A program made the position numbers and the translations under genes. A stretch of DNA of 64,000 nt from the NCBI RefSeq assembly GCF_016745235.1, contig NZ_JAELVM010000004.1, positions 62,001 to 126,000 on the forward strand. Reading direction: 5' to 3'. This DNA is from Chryseobacterium endalhagicum (GTDB lineage Bacteria > Bacteroidota > Bacteroidia > Flavobacteriales > Weeksellaceae). Below, one piece after another: positions 42,673 through 50,759 of the stretch; position 1 is the first letter of the stretch; every line of letters begins with the position of its first letter. A model generated the notes under the pieces. The model was not told the origin of the DNA and made no database searches. It saw only the letters and a list, made by a program, of their open reading frames with translations.

Positions 42673-43305
42673 ATGCACGAACAGTTCAATTTTGCCATAG
42701 AAGTTCTCGGAACCATTTCCTTCGCGATGTCGGGAAGTTTTGCGGCTATGCAGAAACGCCTTGATCCTTTCGGGGTACTGATTATTGCGTTCGTGACTTC
42801 TGTGGGAGGAGGAACAGTAAGGGATCTCCTGCTGGATATTCCTGTTTTCTGGATGCATGACCTTTTAACCTGTGCCCTGATCCTGGGAACAAGTATTTTC
42901 GCCATGGTTTTCAAGTCCATTGAAAAGAATTTTAAAGTAACCCTTTTTATTTTTGACAGCTTCGGATTGGGATTATTTACCATAATTGGTGTTCAGAAAG
43001 GGCTGAATGCTGACATTCATCCGCTGATCTGTATTGCCCTGGGAACCATCACCGGCTGTTTTGGAGGAATTATCCGGGATATTTTGCTCAACCGGATTCC
43101 ACTGATCTTCAGAAAGGAAATCTATGCCACAGCATGTATCGTCGGAGGATCTGCATTTCTCCTGATGACCAAGTTTATTCCGCTTTCCTATACGTTCATA
43201 CAGATTTTCACTATTCTACTGATTGTTGCCATCAGAACGCTTGCCGTAAAATACCACTGGCAGATGCCTAAATTTTATGGATATGATCAGAACTCGGAAA
43301 TGTAA
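42673..43305 (+). CDS. TRIC-type (YicG/UPF0126) cation channel family protein
   Basis: 210 residues, about seven membrane helices in two related halves. Signatures: FAMSGSFAAMQKRLDPFGV, TSVGGGTVRDLLLD in the first half and GTITGCFGGIIRDILLN in the second, the paired GGG.RD motifs of trimeric intracellular cation channel homologues in bacteria. Probably a K+ or broad cation channel in the inner membrane; substrate not proven. Confidence 0.92.
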   Translation: MHEQFNFAIEVLGTISFAMSGSFAAMQKRLDPFGVLIIAFVTSVGGGTVRDLLLDIPVFWMHDLLTCALILGTSIFAMVFKSIEKNFKVTLFIFDSFGLGLFTIIGVQKGLNADIHPLICIALGTITGCFGGIIRDILLNRIPLIFRKEIYATACIVGGSAFLLMTKFIPLSYTFIQIFTILLIVAIRTLAVKYHWQMPKFYGYDQNSEM

Positions 43306-43440
43306 TGCTCTGTTGCGGGTTGTCAGTTGCGAGGTACAGGTTACTGGTTGACGGCTTTGACCACGAAACCGCGCATCCCGAAACATCATAATTCATGTCT
43401 AAAATCTGACATCTAAAATCTTGATTCTACCTTAAATCTC
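43306..43440. repeat. Degenerate arm-pair repeat after the TRIC gene
   Basis: Left arm GCGGGTTGTCAGTTGCGAGG then TACAGGTTACTGGTTGACGG; right arm ATGTCTAAAATCTGACATCT then AAAATCTTG. Same style as other blocks, more diverged. Confidence 0.5.
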
Positions 43441-43448
43441 AATACAAA

Positions 43449-43474
43449 AAAAGCACCCGAATTCAGGTGCTTTT
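43449..43474. terminator. Bidirectional terminator between TRIC gene and TPR-like gene
   Basis: AAAAGCACC (43449-43457) pairs with GGTGCTTTT (43466-43474) around CGAATTCA; A run on the left, T run on the right. Confidence 0.9.
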
Positions 43475-43493
43475 GTCGTTTCGTATATTTTTC

Positions 43494-44063
43494 TTAGAAG
43501 AATTTTCCTCTCTGTCTCATATTCGGGTTGTGCATGTGCTTCTGCATGGATGGCATTTTCAGCTGGTCCTTCATCATTTTGATCTGGTCTGTCATCATTC
43601 CTGCGCTGTCTAATCTCTTAGCTTCCTCCAGAAGTTTCTGTCCTTCCTGTTTTCTCCCTTTAGAAATAGCTGCTGCGGCAAGATTCAGGGTAGCCATTGC
43701 ACGGTCATGTTTCATGTTCAGGCCATATTCCAAAGCTTTTCTCATCAAAGGCTCCACCTTGGCTGGATGTTCCTGAGCTTGTGTCAGTCCCAATAAATAA
43801 TGGAAATATCCATATTGGGATTTGTGAAGCTGCGCCTGGTAATTGGTGATACTGGTTAACCATTGTGCCGCTTTTTCCATATTCTGTTTTCTCAGCTGCC
43901 AGAAGGCAAGAAGAATGTATTCATTTTTGAAGAAAAGTAAAATAGGCAGTGCTGCCAGAAGGAAAATAACGATCCCCCAGCCCAGATTTCTTGTAAAAAT
44001 CATCATGTATAGTCCTAAAAGGATAAGAACTGCTGCAATTACAATTTTTATGTACTTATTCAT
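43494..44063 (-). CDS. Membrane-anchored TPR-like protein
   Basis: 189 residues. Two close hydrophobic helices at the N-terminus (about 6-24 and 29-46), then helical repeats with TPR-like spacing (AAQWLTSITNYQAQLHKSQY, EPLMRKALEYGLNMKHDRAM, TLNLAAAAISKGRKQEGQKL). The C-terminus is rich in Met, His and Gln (QKHMHNPNMRQRGKFF). No named family. Likely a cytosolic-facing scaffold anchored in the inner membrane; function unknown. Confidence 0.75.
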   Translation of the reverse strand: MNKYIKIVIAAVLILLGLYMMIFTRNLGWGIVIFLLAALPILLFFKNEYILLAFWQLRKQNMEKAAQWLTSITNYQAQLHKSQYGYFHYLLGLTQAQEHPAKVEPLMRKALEYGLNMKHDRAMATLNLAAAAISKGRKQEGQKLLEEAKRLDSAGMMTDQIKMMKDQLKMPSMQKHMHNPNMRQRGKFF

Positions 44064-44098
44064 TATTCAATTTTAGAAGTGCAAAGATAGAAAATTTA

Positions 44099-44126
44099 GA
44101 GGTTAGAAGCTAGAGGTTGGAAGCTA
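44099..44126. repeat. 14-base tandem duplication
   Basis: GAGGTTAGAAGCTA then GAGGTTGGAAGCTA, one mismatch, in the gap between the TPR-like gene and folA. Same words as the arms of the degenerate blocks, without a partner arm. Confidence 0.75.
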
Positions 44127-44137
44127 GATTTTCACAA

Positions 44138-44632
44138 CTATTCGCTCTTGATCCTTTCAAACGTCTGAAAACAAAAATCGTATTGATTTTTTTCATCTTT
44201 TTCATGGCAGATCTCATTCGTTTTTTTCCAGATTTTCTCATTGATTTTTGGAAAAAATGTATCGGCTTCAAGGTCTGCTTTTACCAGAGTCACCTCCAGT
44301 TTATCAACGATCTCCATGGTCTGTTCGTAGATATTTCCGCCCCCGATGATGAAGACTTCTTCATCTATTTTTTTTGCAAATTTTACAGCTTCCTTAATGC
44401 TACCTACAATCAGGATGCCTTCTTCAAACCAGTCTTTCTTTCTGGAAATAACAATATTGGTGCGGTTCGGCAAAGCTTTTCCAATGCTTTCATAGGTTTT
44501 TCTCCCCATAATCACGGGATGTCCGGAAGTAATATCTTTAAAGTGTTTCAGATCTTTGGGAAGATGCCACAGCAGTTTATTTTCAAAACCGATTTCGTTT
44601 TTCTCTCCCATTGCCACCACTATTGTTGTCAT
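44138..44632 (-). CDS. folA: Dihydrofolate reductase
   Basis: Reduces dihydrofolate with NADPH. 164 residues with all family marks: IGFENKLLWHLPKDLKHFKD (substrate site), HPVIMGRKTYESIGKALPNR, NIVISRK and VFIIGGGNIYEQ. Divergent from the lemA operon. Normal length. Confidence 0.96.
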   Translation of the reverse strand: MTTIVVAMGEKNEIGFENKLLWHLPKDLKHFKDITSGHPVIMGRKTYESIGKALPNRTNIVISRKKDWFEEGILIVGSIKEAVKFAKKIDEEVFIIGGGNIYEQTMEIVDKLEVTLVKADLEADTFFPKINEKIWKKTNEICHEKDEKNQYDFCFQTFERIKSE

Positions 44633-44647
44633 TCTAATAATTTTTTA

Positions 44648-44655
44648 CAAAATTA
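44648..44655 (-). promoter_or_regulatory. -7 box TAATTTTG for folA
   Basis: Exact TAnnTTTG on the minus strand, 15 bases from the folA start. Confidence 0.55.
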
Positions 44656-44667
44656 GCACATAATTTG

Positions 44668-44675
44668 TATATTTG
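44668..44675 (+). promoter_or_regulatory. -7 box TATATTTG for the lemA operon
   Basis: Exact TAnnTTTG, 30 bases upstream of the lemA ATG. Confidence 0.6.
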
Positions 44676-44705
44676 ATTAGCACAAAAAATTAAAAAAAAT
44701 AAACT

Positions 44706-45311
44706 ATGAAAAATAAAGGCTGCCTAAGCGCAGGAACTATCGGTATTGCACTTCTTATCATTGTAGGTGTACTATTCTTCTGGGGAAAAAACGGATACAA
44801 CAATTTTGTTTCTAAAGAACAGAATGTGAATTCCAAATGGTCTAATATAGAGACTGTATATCAGAAAAGAGCCAACCTGATCCCAAATCTGGAAAGAACA
44901 GTGAAATCGTATTCAAAATTTGAGCAGGAAACCCTGACAAAAGTTGTGGAAGCACGTTCCAAAGCTACTTCCATTAACATTGACCCTACGAACATGACGG
45001 AAGCTGATCTGGCTAAATTCCAGGCTGCACAGGGCGAATTATCCGGAGCATTAAGCAGATTAATGGCTGTAGTGGAATCTTATCCTAATTTGAAAGCGGA
45101 TCAGCAGTACATTAACTTCCAGAGAGAATTTACAGCAATTGAAAACAGCATCAGAACCGAAACGGTGTATTATAATGATGCTGCCAAAGATTACAATACA
45201 ACGATCAAAACATTCCCGAATAATATTCTGGCGAATTTCACCAACTTTAAAGAAAAACCTTTCTTCAAGGCTGAAGCCGGTGCAGAAAAAGCGCCTGAAG
45301 TATTTAAATAA
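44706..45311 (+). CDS. LemA-family membrane protein
   Basis: 201 residues. N-terminal membrane helix (GTIGIALLIIVGVLFFWGKN) then the LemA helical domain: SKWSNIETVYQKRANLIPNL, LSRLMAVVESYPNLKADQ and REFTAIENSIRTETVYYNDA. Function of the family is not settled. The last base overlaps the ATG of the first TPM gene; lemA-TPM-TPM runs are common in Bacteroidota. Confidence 0.93.
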   Translation: MKNKGCLSAGTIGIALLIIVGVLFFWGKNGYNNFVSKEQNVNSKWSNIETVYQKRANLIPNLERTVKSYSKFEQETLTKVVEARSKATSINIDPTNMTEADLAKFQAAQGELSGALSRLMAVVESYPNLKADQQYINFQREFTAIENSIRTETVYYNDAAKDYNTTIKTFPNNILANFTNFKEKPFFKAEAGAEKAPEVFK

Positions 45312-45739
45312 TGAACCGTTTCCTGACAAATCAGCAGATCACTTCCCTGGTGGAAGCGATACAGTCGGCGGAAGAACATTCTACGGGCGAGATCAGAATA
45401 CACATTGACTCGAATACGGAAACAGAAAATGCGCAGACTGCATTTGAGGTTTTCAAAGAACTCTGTATGAATAAGACTGCCGATAGAAATGCCGTGCTTT
45501 TTCATGTGAATTTCGAACAGAAATACCTTACCATTATTGGTGATATAGGAATTCACGATAAGGTACACCAGTCGTACTGGGATCACCTGCACGACTACAT
45601 TACCGCTGAATTTGCCAAGGGGAATTATTATAAAGCTTTAAAAAGCGGCATCCTGGAAACCGGTCTTGAATTAAAAAAATATTTTCCTGTAGAGGGAAAA
45701 AATCCCAACCAGCTGTCTAATGAGATTACGTTCTCTTAA
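45311..45739 (+). CDS. TPM-domain protein, short form
   Basis: 142 residues, the TPM (PF04536) domain only: IQSAEEHSTGEIRIHID near the start, RNAVLFHVNFEQKYLTIIGD and a helical end. No signal peptide or membrane helix, so probably cytosolic, unlike the next gene. Overlaps lemA by one base and the next TPM gene by 20 bases. Confidence 0.9.
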   Translation: MNRFLTNQQITSLVEAIQSAEEHSTGEIRIHIDSNTETENAQTAFEVFKELCMNKTADRNAVLFHVNFEQKYLTIIGDIGIHDKVHQSYWDHLHDYITAEFAKGNYYKALKSGILETGLELKKYFPVEGKNPNQLSNEITFS

Positions 45740-46535
45740 AATAATATTTTCATTCTTACTCTTCTGCTTGTACACTCTTGTATCAGCACAATATACCGTT
45801 CCGCAAAAACCGGCGGTTCTGTATCCGGTATTTGATGAAGCAGGCCTGCTCAGCCAGCAGGAAAAAGATGAACTGAACAATAAGCTGATCAAATTTGCAG
45901 ATTCCACTTCCACGGAAATTGAAGTCATTATTATTTCCTCTACCAAAGGAGACGATGTGAATTTTCTGGCTACTATGTTCGGTGAGAAGTGGGGAATCGG
46001 AAAAAAAGGGGTGGATAACGGTGTTGTTTTCCTGATTGCTACCGAAGACAGAACCATGTCTATCCAGCAGGGACGGGCCGTAGAACAGTACCTTACCGCT
46101 TCCGTGGCAGGACAGATCCTGGATTATATTGTCACACCTAATTTCAGACAGGGATTATGGTATGAAGGGATCAACCGTGGTACTTCCGCGATCATGGAGG
46201 CTGTCCAGGGGAAATTTAAACCTGCGGAAACTACAGCACCATCAGGAAACGGAAGTGCATTTAAGATCCTGATTATTGCCTTTGTCATCTTTATTATACT
46301 CGCTATTATCTTTGGAAACAGAGGCGGAGGACGCGGTGGCGGCAATAATGATGACGATGATGTGATTATCACCAGAAGAGGACGCAGAAATTATCCCGGT
46401 GGATTCTTTCCTTTCCCGGGCAGCTTCGGAGGAGGCGGTTTTGGAGGCGGAAGTTCCGGTGGCGGCGGAGGTGGATTCGGCGGCTTTGGCGGCGGAGGAA
46501 GCTTCGGTGGCGGCGGTGCATCCGGCGGATGGTAA
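45720..46535 (+). CDS. TPM-domain membrane protein with Gly-rich tail
   Basis: 271 residues. Signal peptide (RSLKIIFSFLLFCLYTLVSA then Q), TPM domain (about 30-170; VFDEAGLLSQQEKDELNNKL, STEIEVIIIS, GVVFLIATEDRTMSIQQGR), one membrane helix (about 185-205) and a Gly-rich repetitive tail (GGGSFGGGGASGGW). This is the YgcG-like arrangement. The TPM domain would be periplasmic and the tail cytosolic. Last gene of the lemA operon; a terminator follows. Confidence 0.92.
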   Translation: MRLRSLKIIFSFLLFCLYTLVSAQYTVPQKPAVLYPVFDEAGLLSQQEKDELNNKLIKFADSTSTEIEVIIISSTKGDDVNFLATMFGEKWGIGKKGVDNGVVFLIATEDRTMSIQQGRAVEQYLTASVAGQILDYIVTPNFRQGLWYEGINRGTSAIMEAVQGKFKPAETTAPSGNGSAFKILIIAFVIFIILAIIFGNRGGGRGGGNNDDDDVIITRRGRRNYPGGFFPFPGSFGGGGFGGGSSGGGGGGFGGFGGGGSFGGGGASGGW

Positions 46536-46558
46536 ATACAGATAACAAAATTCAATAT

Positions 46559-46583
46559 AATCGGGCTCATTGCCCGATTTTTT
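46559..46583 (+). terminator. Intrinsic terminator of the lemA-TPM operon
   Basis: AATCGGGC (46559-46566) pairs with GCCCGATT (46572-46579) around TCATT, followed by a T run. Confidence 0.92.
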
Positions 46584-46701
46584 ATTTAATATGCTAAAAT
46601 AGAGCTGTTTCTTTGTCTTATTTCAATATTAAATTCAACTTTACATATTAAAAAATTAACAAAACCACTCAAAACCCGTTTTTTATTCAAAATTTTTTCA
46701 T

Positions 46702-46709
46702 TATATTTA
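46702..46709 (+). promoter_or_regulatory. Possible -7 box TATATTTA
   Basis: TAnnTTTG with a final A, 14 bases upstream of the ATG at 46724. Confidence 0.4.
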
Positions 46710-46723
46710 CTGAAAACAGGTTT

Positions 46724-47245
46724 ATGAAGAAGACGCTGGTAGTTTTTGCACATCCCTATTTAGAGCACTCCAATTCCAATGTAGAGCTTATCAATTTCTA
46801 TGTTCGCCACCAGCATTATACGCTCAGAGATCTCTATGAAGAATATCCGGATTTTCACATTGCCGCATTCAGGGAAAGGAAAAGATTAAAAAACTATGAC
46901 CGTTTTGTTTTTCAGTTCCCGCTCATCTGGTTCGGCATGCCTCCTTTATTAAGATTATGGATTGATGAAGTTTTCGACAGGGATTGGCTGAAGGAAGGCG
47001 AACATAATCCTCTGGAAGGAAAAGAAGTTTATATTCTGATCACCACGGGAGGCAAGGAAAGATCGTTCACCAAAAACGGAACTTACCAATACACCGTGGA
47101 AGAACTGGTGAGTGGTCTCATCGTCTCTTTAAATGTTTTCAAAGCCCATATTAAACATATCAAGATTGTTTATGAGGCGAATAAACTGAGCAAAAAAGAT
47201 ATTATTTTGCATAAAAAAGAATTTACAGAACTACTCAATCAATAA
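46724..47245 (+). CDS. KefF/KefG-like NAD(P)H oxidoreductase
   Basis: 173 residues, flavodoxin-like quinone reductase fold: TLVVFAHPYLEHSNSN, FQFPLIWFGMPPLLRLWIDE, and ILITTGGKERSFT. This subgroup contains KefF and KefG, ancillary proteins that activate Kef potassium efflux systems. The next gene, 3 bases downstream, is a Kef-type antiporter, which supports the assignment. Confidence 0.9.
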   Translation: MKKTLVVFAHPYLEHSNSNVELINFYVRHQHYTLRDLYEEYPDFHIAAFRERKRLKNYDRFVFQFPLIWFGMPPLLRLWIDEVFDRDWLKEGEHNPLEGKEVYILITTGGKERSFTKNGTYQYTVEELVSGLIVSLNVFKAHIKHIKIVYEANKLSKKDIILHKKEFTELLNQ

Positions 47246-47248
47246 CCT

Positions 47249-49135
47249 ATGGAGTCCAGCTTAGCAATGAATACATTACTTTTCTTAGGTGTAGCCATTA
47301 TTATGGTTCCGCTGGCAAGGAAATTCGGACTCAGTTCTGTGATCGGGTATATTTTGGGCGGAATTATCATCGGCCCGTATGTTCTGCGGCTTACCGGAAA
47401 AGATGTGAATGACATTATGCATGCCAGCGAGTTTGGCGTGATTATGCTGCTTTTTTTGGTCGGACTGGAACTTGAACCCCGGAAATTCTGGGAAATGCGG
47501 AAGAAAATTGTGGGACTGGGGCTTACCCAGATGCTGCTTTCCATTTCTCTTCTTTTTCTGGTGTTTCTGAGTGCCGGGTGGCGCATAGACAAAGCTATTG
47601 CCATTGCAATGTGTTTTGCCCTCTCTTCTACCGCTATTGTACTGCAAACGCTTCAGGAGAAAAACAACTTTAAAACCATGGCGGGAGAAGCATCATTCTC
47701 TACCCTGCTGTTCCAGGATATCGCTGTGATTCCTATTTTGGCTATCCTGCCTCTGATTGCTAATTACAAAGCAAGCCACCATGATAATGAAATTCAGATC
47801 CTGATTCAGAAGCTTCCGGAATGGCTGCAGGCCGGGACAGTGATTTTAGGGGTTGCCATATTGATTCTTCTGGGAAGATATGTATTTGTTCCTTTTTTAC
47901 GGTATGTTTCAAAATCCGGAATGACGGAACTGTTGACGGCTTCGTCTTTATTCCTTGTGATTGGGGTATCAGAGCTTATGGCCGGCATAGGACTTTCACC
48001 TGCGCTTGGAGCTTTCCTTGCGGGAGTGATGCTTGCCAACAGTGAGTTCCGGCATGAACTGGAGGCGCAGATCAATCCGTTTAAGGGACTTCTTCTTGCC
48101 GTTTTTTTTGTAAGTGTAGGCTCAACGATCAATTTTAATATTATTCAGAAGGATCCTCTATTTATTTTTTCAACTGTTTTTGCGGTACTGGCTGTTAAAT
48201 TTATTGTGCTGTACGCTATCGGCAAGTTTTTTAAGATTGATACACCTCAGAGTTTATTTTATGCTTTCGCTCTTTCCCAGGTGGGAGAATTTGCTTTTGT
48301 CCTGATCAATTATGCATCGGATCTTTACCTGCTGGGACCTGAGCTTAATGCACAGATGATGGCGGTCACGGCAATTACGATGTGTATTACGCCTATCCTT
48401 CTGATCATCAACGATAAATTCATTACATCAAAATTCATTAAAGAAATCCCTGATGAAGACAACGATTTTAATATTCTGGATAATGATGTAAGCCAGAAGA
48501 AAATTATTATCGTAGGTTTCGGGCATTTCGGAAGTACGGTAGGCCGTCTTTTAAAGGCTAATAAAATTTCGGCAACGGTTCTGGACAGGGATTCCGACCG
48601 GGTGAAACTATTGAGAAGTTACGGCTTTAAAGTATATTACGGAGATGCGACAAGAATTCCCATTTTAAGGGCTGCAGGAATTGATGATGCAGAAATTTTA
48701 GTCTTATGTCTCGATGACCCGGACGACAATAAATTTATTGCAGATCTGGTGCGTGAACATTATCCGAAAGTAAGGATTTTTGTACGGGCAAAAAACAGAA
48801 TTGACGCCTATAATTATCTGAACAACGGCATTGAAAATATTTACCGTGAAACCTTAGGAACTGCTGTAGATATGGCGGTGGATGTCCTGCATGAAACCGG
48901 GATGAGAAAATATGCGGCAAGACGCATGGGACAAAGGTTTATGGCCATCGACAAAGCCTCTATCAGAAGGCTGGCCAAAGCAAAGGATGATGATGAAATT
49001 TTATTATTTACCACAAAAGAAATCCTTCAGCGGGAAGAGGAATTACTGGCTTTTGACAATCTTAATTTCGATAACCGGAATTGGGAAGGATCCTCGTCAG
49101 TAGATGAAGAAAGCGACGAGGAAAACGAAGCCTGA
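47249..49135 (+). CDS. Kef-type monovalent cation:proton antiporter (CPA2)
   Basis: 628 residues. About twelve membrane helices (residues 1-385) with SSVIGYILGGIIIGPYVL, the CPA2 motif in LFQDIAVIPILAILPL and GLSPALGAFLAGVMLANSEF. A TrkA-N Rossmann domain begins near residue 412 with KIIIVGFGHFGSTVGRLL, as in KefB/KefC, which are gated by glutathione adducts and NAD(H). The C-terminus is acidic (VDEESDEENEA). Paired with a KefF-like gene. Electrophile-triggered K+ efflux is the likely role, inferred from the pair. Confidence 0.93.
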   Translation: MESSLAMNTLLFLGVAIIMVPLARKFGLSSVIGYILGGIIIGPYVLRLTGKDVNDIMHASEFGVIMLLFLVGLELEPRKFWEMRKKIVGLGLTQMLLSISLLFLVFLSAGWRIDKAIAIAMCFALSSTAIVLQTLQEKNNFKTMAGEASFSTLLFQDIAVIPILAILPLIANYKASHHDNEIQILIQKLPEWLQAGTVILGVAILILLGRYVFVPFLRYVSKSGMTELLTASSLFLVIGVSELMAGIGLSPALGAFLAGVMLANSEFRHELEAQINPFKGLLLAVFFVSVGSTINFNIIQKDPLFIFSTVFAVLAVKFIVLYAIGKFFKIDTPQSLFYAFALSQVGEFAFVLINYASDLYLLGPELNAQMMAVTAITMCITPILLIINDKFITSKFIKEIPDEDNDFNILDNDVSQKKIIIVGFGHFGSTVGRLLKANKISATVLDRDSDRVKLLRSYGFKVYYGDATRIPILRAAGIDDAEILVLCLDDPDDNKFIADLVREHYPKVRIFVRAKNRIDAYNYLNNGIENIYRETLGTAVDMAVDVLHETGMRKYAARRMGQRFMAIDKASIRRLAKAKDDDEILLFTTKEILQREEELLAFDNLNFDNRNWEGSSSVDEESDEENEA

Positions 49136-49146
49136 TTTCTAAAAAA

Positions 49147-49476
49147 TTATTCTTTCACAAAATTCTGTGCAGACTGTATTACAGAAATTTTACCGCCAAC
49201 CGAACACTGGCAGGTAGAGCTGTCCAGCAGTTCTTTTTTACCTTCAATTTCAAAATCAGAGGTATTATCCCATTTAACGGGTGATGGTGTGCAAGAGGAT
49301 CTCAAAACACTGCATAAACCAAATGGTTTAATATTCGTATTAGGCTGTTTGTCTTCTTCTGTGGCTTGCAGCTTCCCTTCAATACTCATAAAGGATTGGC
49401 TGGTTACTGTGATAGGAGTTGGAATGGTTCCTTTATCACATGTTAGCTGGGTGGTATTTGTGATGTGTTGGGGCAT
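49147..49476 (-). CDS. DUF4280 PAAR-like spike-tip protein
   Basis: 109 residues, no signal peptide. TQLTCDKGTIPTPITVTSQS, then NTNIKPFGLCSVLRSSCTPSP and STCQCSVGGKISV: the spaced cysteines and the KPFGLC / CTP..V pattern are those of DUF4280, a PAAR-like family that caps type VI or related contractile spikes. Last of four minus-strand genes with gaps of 18, 5 and 6 bases (vgrG, metallopeptidase, lipoprotein, this one), so likely one transcript. It ends 11 bases from the convergent Kef gene. Confidence 0.85.
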   Translation of the reverse strand: MPQHITNTTQLTCDKGTIPTPITVTSQSFMSIEGKLQATEEDKQPNTNIKPFGLCSVLRSSCTPSPVKWDNTSDFEIEGKKELLDSSTCQCSVGGKISVIQSAQNFVKE

Positions 49477-49482
49477 TAAAAT

Positions 49483-49989
49483 TTAATTTTTACATTCAAT
49501 AACCTTATTATGTACTGTCATACGGTTTTTTTCGATATAGTCTAATAAATATTCAGGGATTTTACAATTTTCATTAATAACATCAAATTGTATTTTCAAG
49601 CATTTAAATATATATATTTTTTGATTCTTCCATAAATATAGAAATGCAATATCTCCAGTCTTTAAATTTGATGTTTTCTTAGTACATATTTTCACATGCA
49701 AATCATTTTCTGACAGGATACTTTCTGCTATTTTTTTTAATGCCTGATTGTTTTTTGAGTATTTGTAAAAATTGGTATCTTTTACAAATTCATTTTCGCG
49801 AACATTCCATTTCAAGAGTATATCTTTATCAATTTTCACAGTAAGAGTGTCATTGATAATTTCCTTTTTAATATGTTTTTCATGCACATTTTGAGGTATT
49901 TTATCCGCAATGGCAATATTCTCTTTCTTTTGTGAGCAACAAAAAAATGCAAAAGGGATTAAAAATAATATGCTTATATTTTTCTTCAT
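49483..49989 (-). CDS. Lipoprotein, candidate immunity protein of the adjacent effector
   Basis: 168 residues from the ATG at 49989; signal peptide MKKNISILFLIPFAFFCC with a lipobox around Cys17/Cys18. The mature protein is charged and Lys/Asn-rich with no family I know. The coding sequence is clearly more AT-rich than the Kef genes beside it. A longer frame (from 50064) would overlap the upstream gene and add a polar leader, so it is rejected. Position directly after a putative toxin gene, small size and envelope localisation all fit an immunity protein against a periplasmic effector; this is inference. Confidence 0.72.
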   Translation of the reverse strand: MKKNISILFLIPFAFFCCSQKKENIAIADKIPQNVHEKHIKKEIINDTLTVKIDKDILLKWNVRENEFVKDTNFYKYSKNNQALKKIAESILSENDLHVKICTKKTSNLKTGDIAFLYLWKNQKIYIFKCLKIQFDVINENCKIPEYLLDYIEKNRMTVHNKVIECKN

Positions 49990-49994
49990 AATAT

Positions 49995-50741
49995 TTACTT
50001 TTGAAAATGTGTAGGAATTAGATTGGCTGATGATCTGCTTAATAATACTTGAGTTCCATGCCAAGAACCATTTCTAAAAAAATTATAATAGCCTCTCGCT
50101 CTCCAATATAAATTACTCATTCTTACGGCATCTTCGTGACCATAGGTTGAACTTCCAATTACTCTTCCATAACCATGTCCTAATAATTCGTGAGCCAATA
50201 ATTCTGCTGGTGTAGAATGTCTAGGATATTGTACTCCATTTGGGGCATATGTAAAATCTCCAATATCAGCCTTTGAATCCATAACTACAACTGTTAAAGT
50301 TCCACCACCTGGATAAATGGTGTTCACACCTCCACCATAATCATTGTCCGCCTGCAAGCCTTTAGTCTTAGGCTGTAATCCTAGTGTAGTAATGGTACGG
50401 GTATTTAACGTTTCATACGTGAAGGTCATGTCCACATAATGTGAATGACTAGAATTTATCGCAAGATAATATGCATACGCTAATGATCGAATATCAGCAT
50501 TTTGACCTCGGATTGCTGCCTCTAAATCAGCCCTCGTTATGATATGCATCTTTAAACCATTATCTTCTAATTTAAAAATTTTCTTGATGTCTTCATAATT
50601 ATAAAAAGAATTTTGAATTTCGTTTAAAATTCTCATTCCTGAAACTCTACTTACACCAATTATTCCTCCTGTAATTACTGGAATCGTTTGTTGAAATTTA
50701 GTATTTCCATTAATTTTTTTTATTGTCAGAGTTCTTGCCAT
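49995..50741 (-). CDS. Putative zinc-metallopeptidase T6SS effector
   Basis: 248 residues, no signal peptide. The zinc motif is HELLGH at His184-Glu185...His189, in TPAELLAHELLGHGYGRV, followed by YGHEDAVRMSNLYWRARGY, where His202 or Glu203 may supply the third ligand and the E..AV...N..R pattern resembles M91-type effector peptidases. The first 60 residues (MARTLTIKKINGNTKFQQTI onwards) match no domain known to me and could be a loading region. It lies between a VgrG gene and a lipoprotein gene, typical of cargo effectors. Target (peptidoglycan or protein) unknown. Confidence 0.75.
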   Translation of the reverse strand: MARTLTIKKINGNTKFQQTIPVITGGIIGVSRVSGMRILNEIQNSFYNYEDIKKIFKLEDNGLKMHIITRADLEAAIRGQNADIRSLAYAYYLAINSSHSHYVDMTFTYETLNTRTITTLGLQPKTKGLQADNDYGGGVNTIYPGGGTLTVVVMDSKADIGDFTYAPNGVQYPRHSTPAELLAHELLGHGYGRVIGSSTYGHEDAVRMSNLYWRARGYYNFFRNGSWHGTQVLLSRSSANLIPTHFQK

Positions 50742-50759
50742 GATTTAATTACATATGAG

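Noticed and set aside
44117..44656. 179-residue plus-strand ORF
   Set aside because: Antisense to folA, whose motifs are complete.
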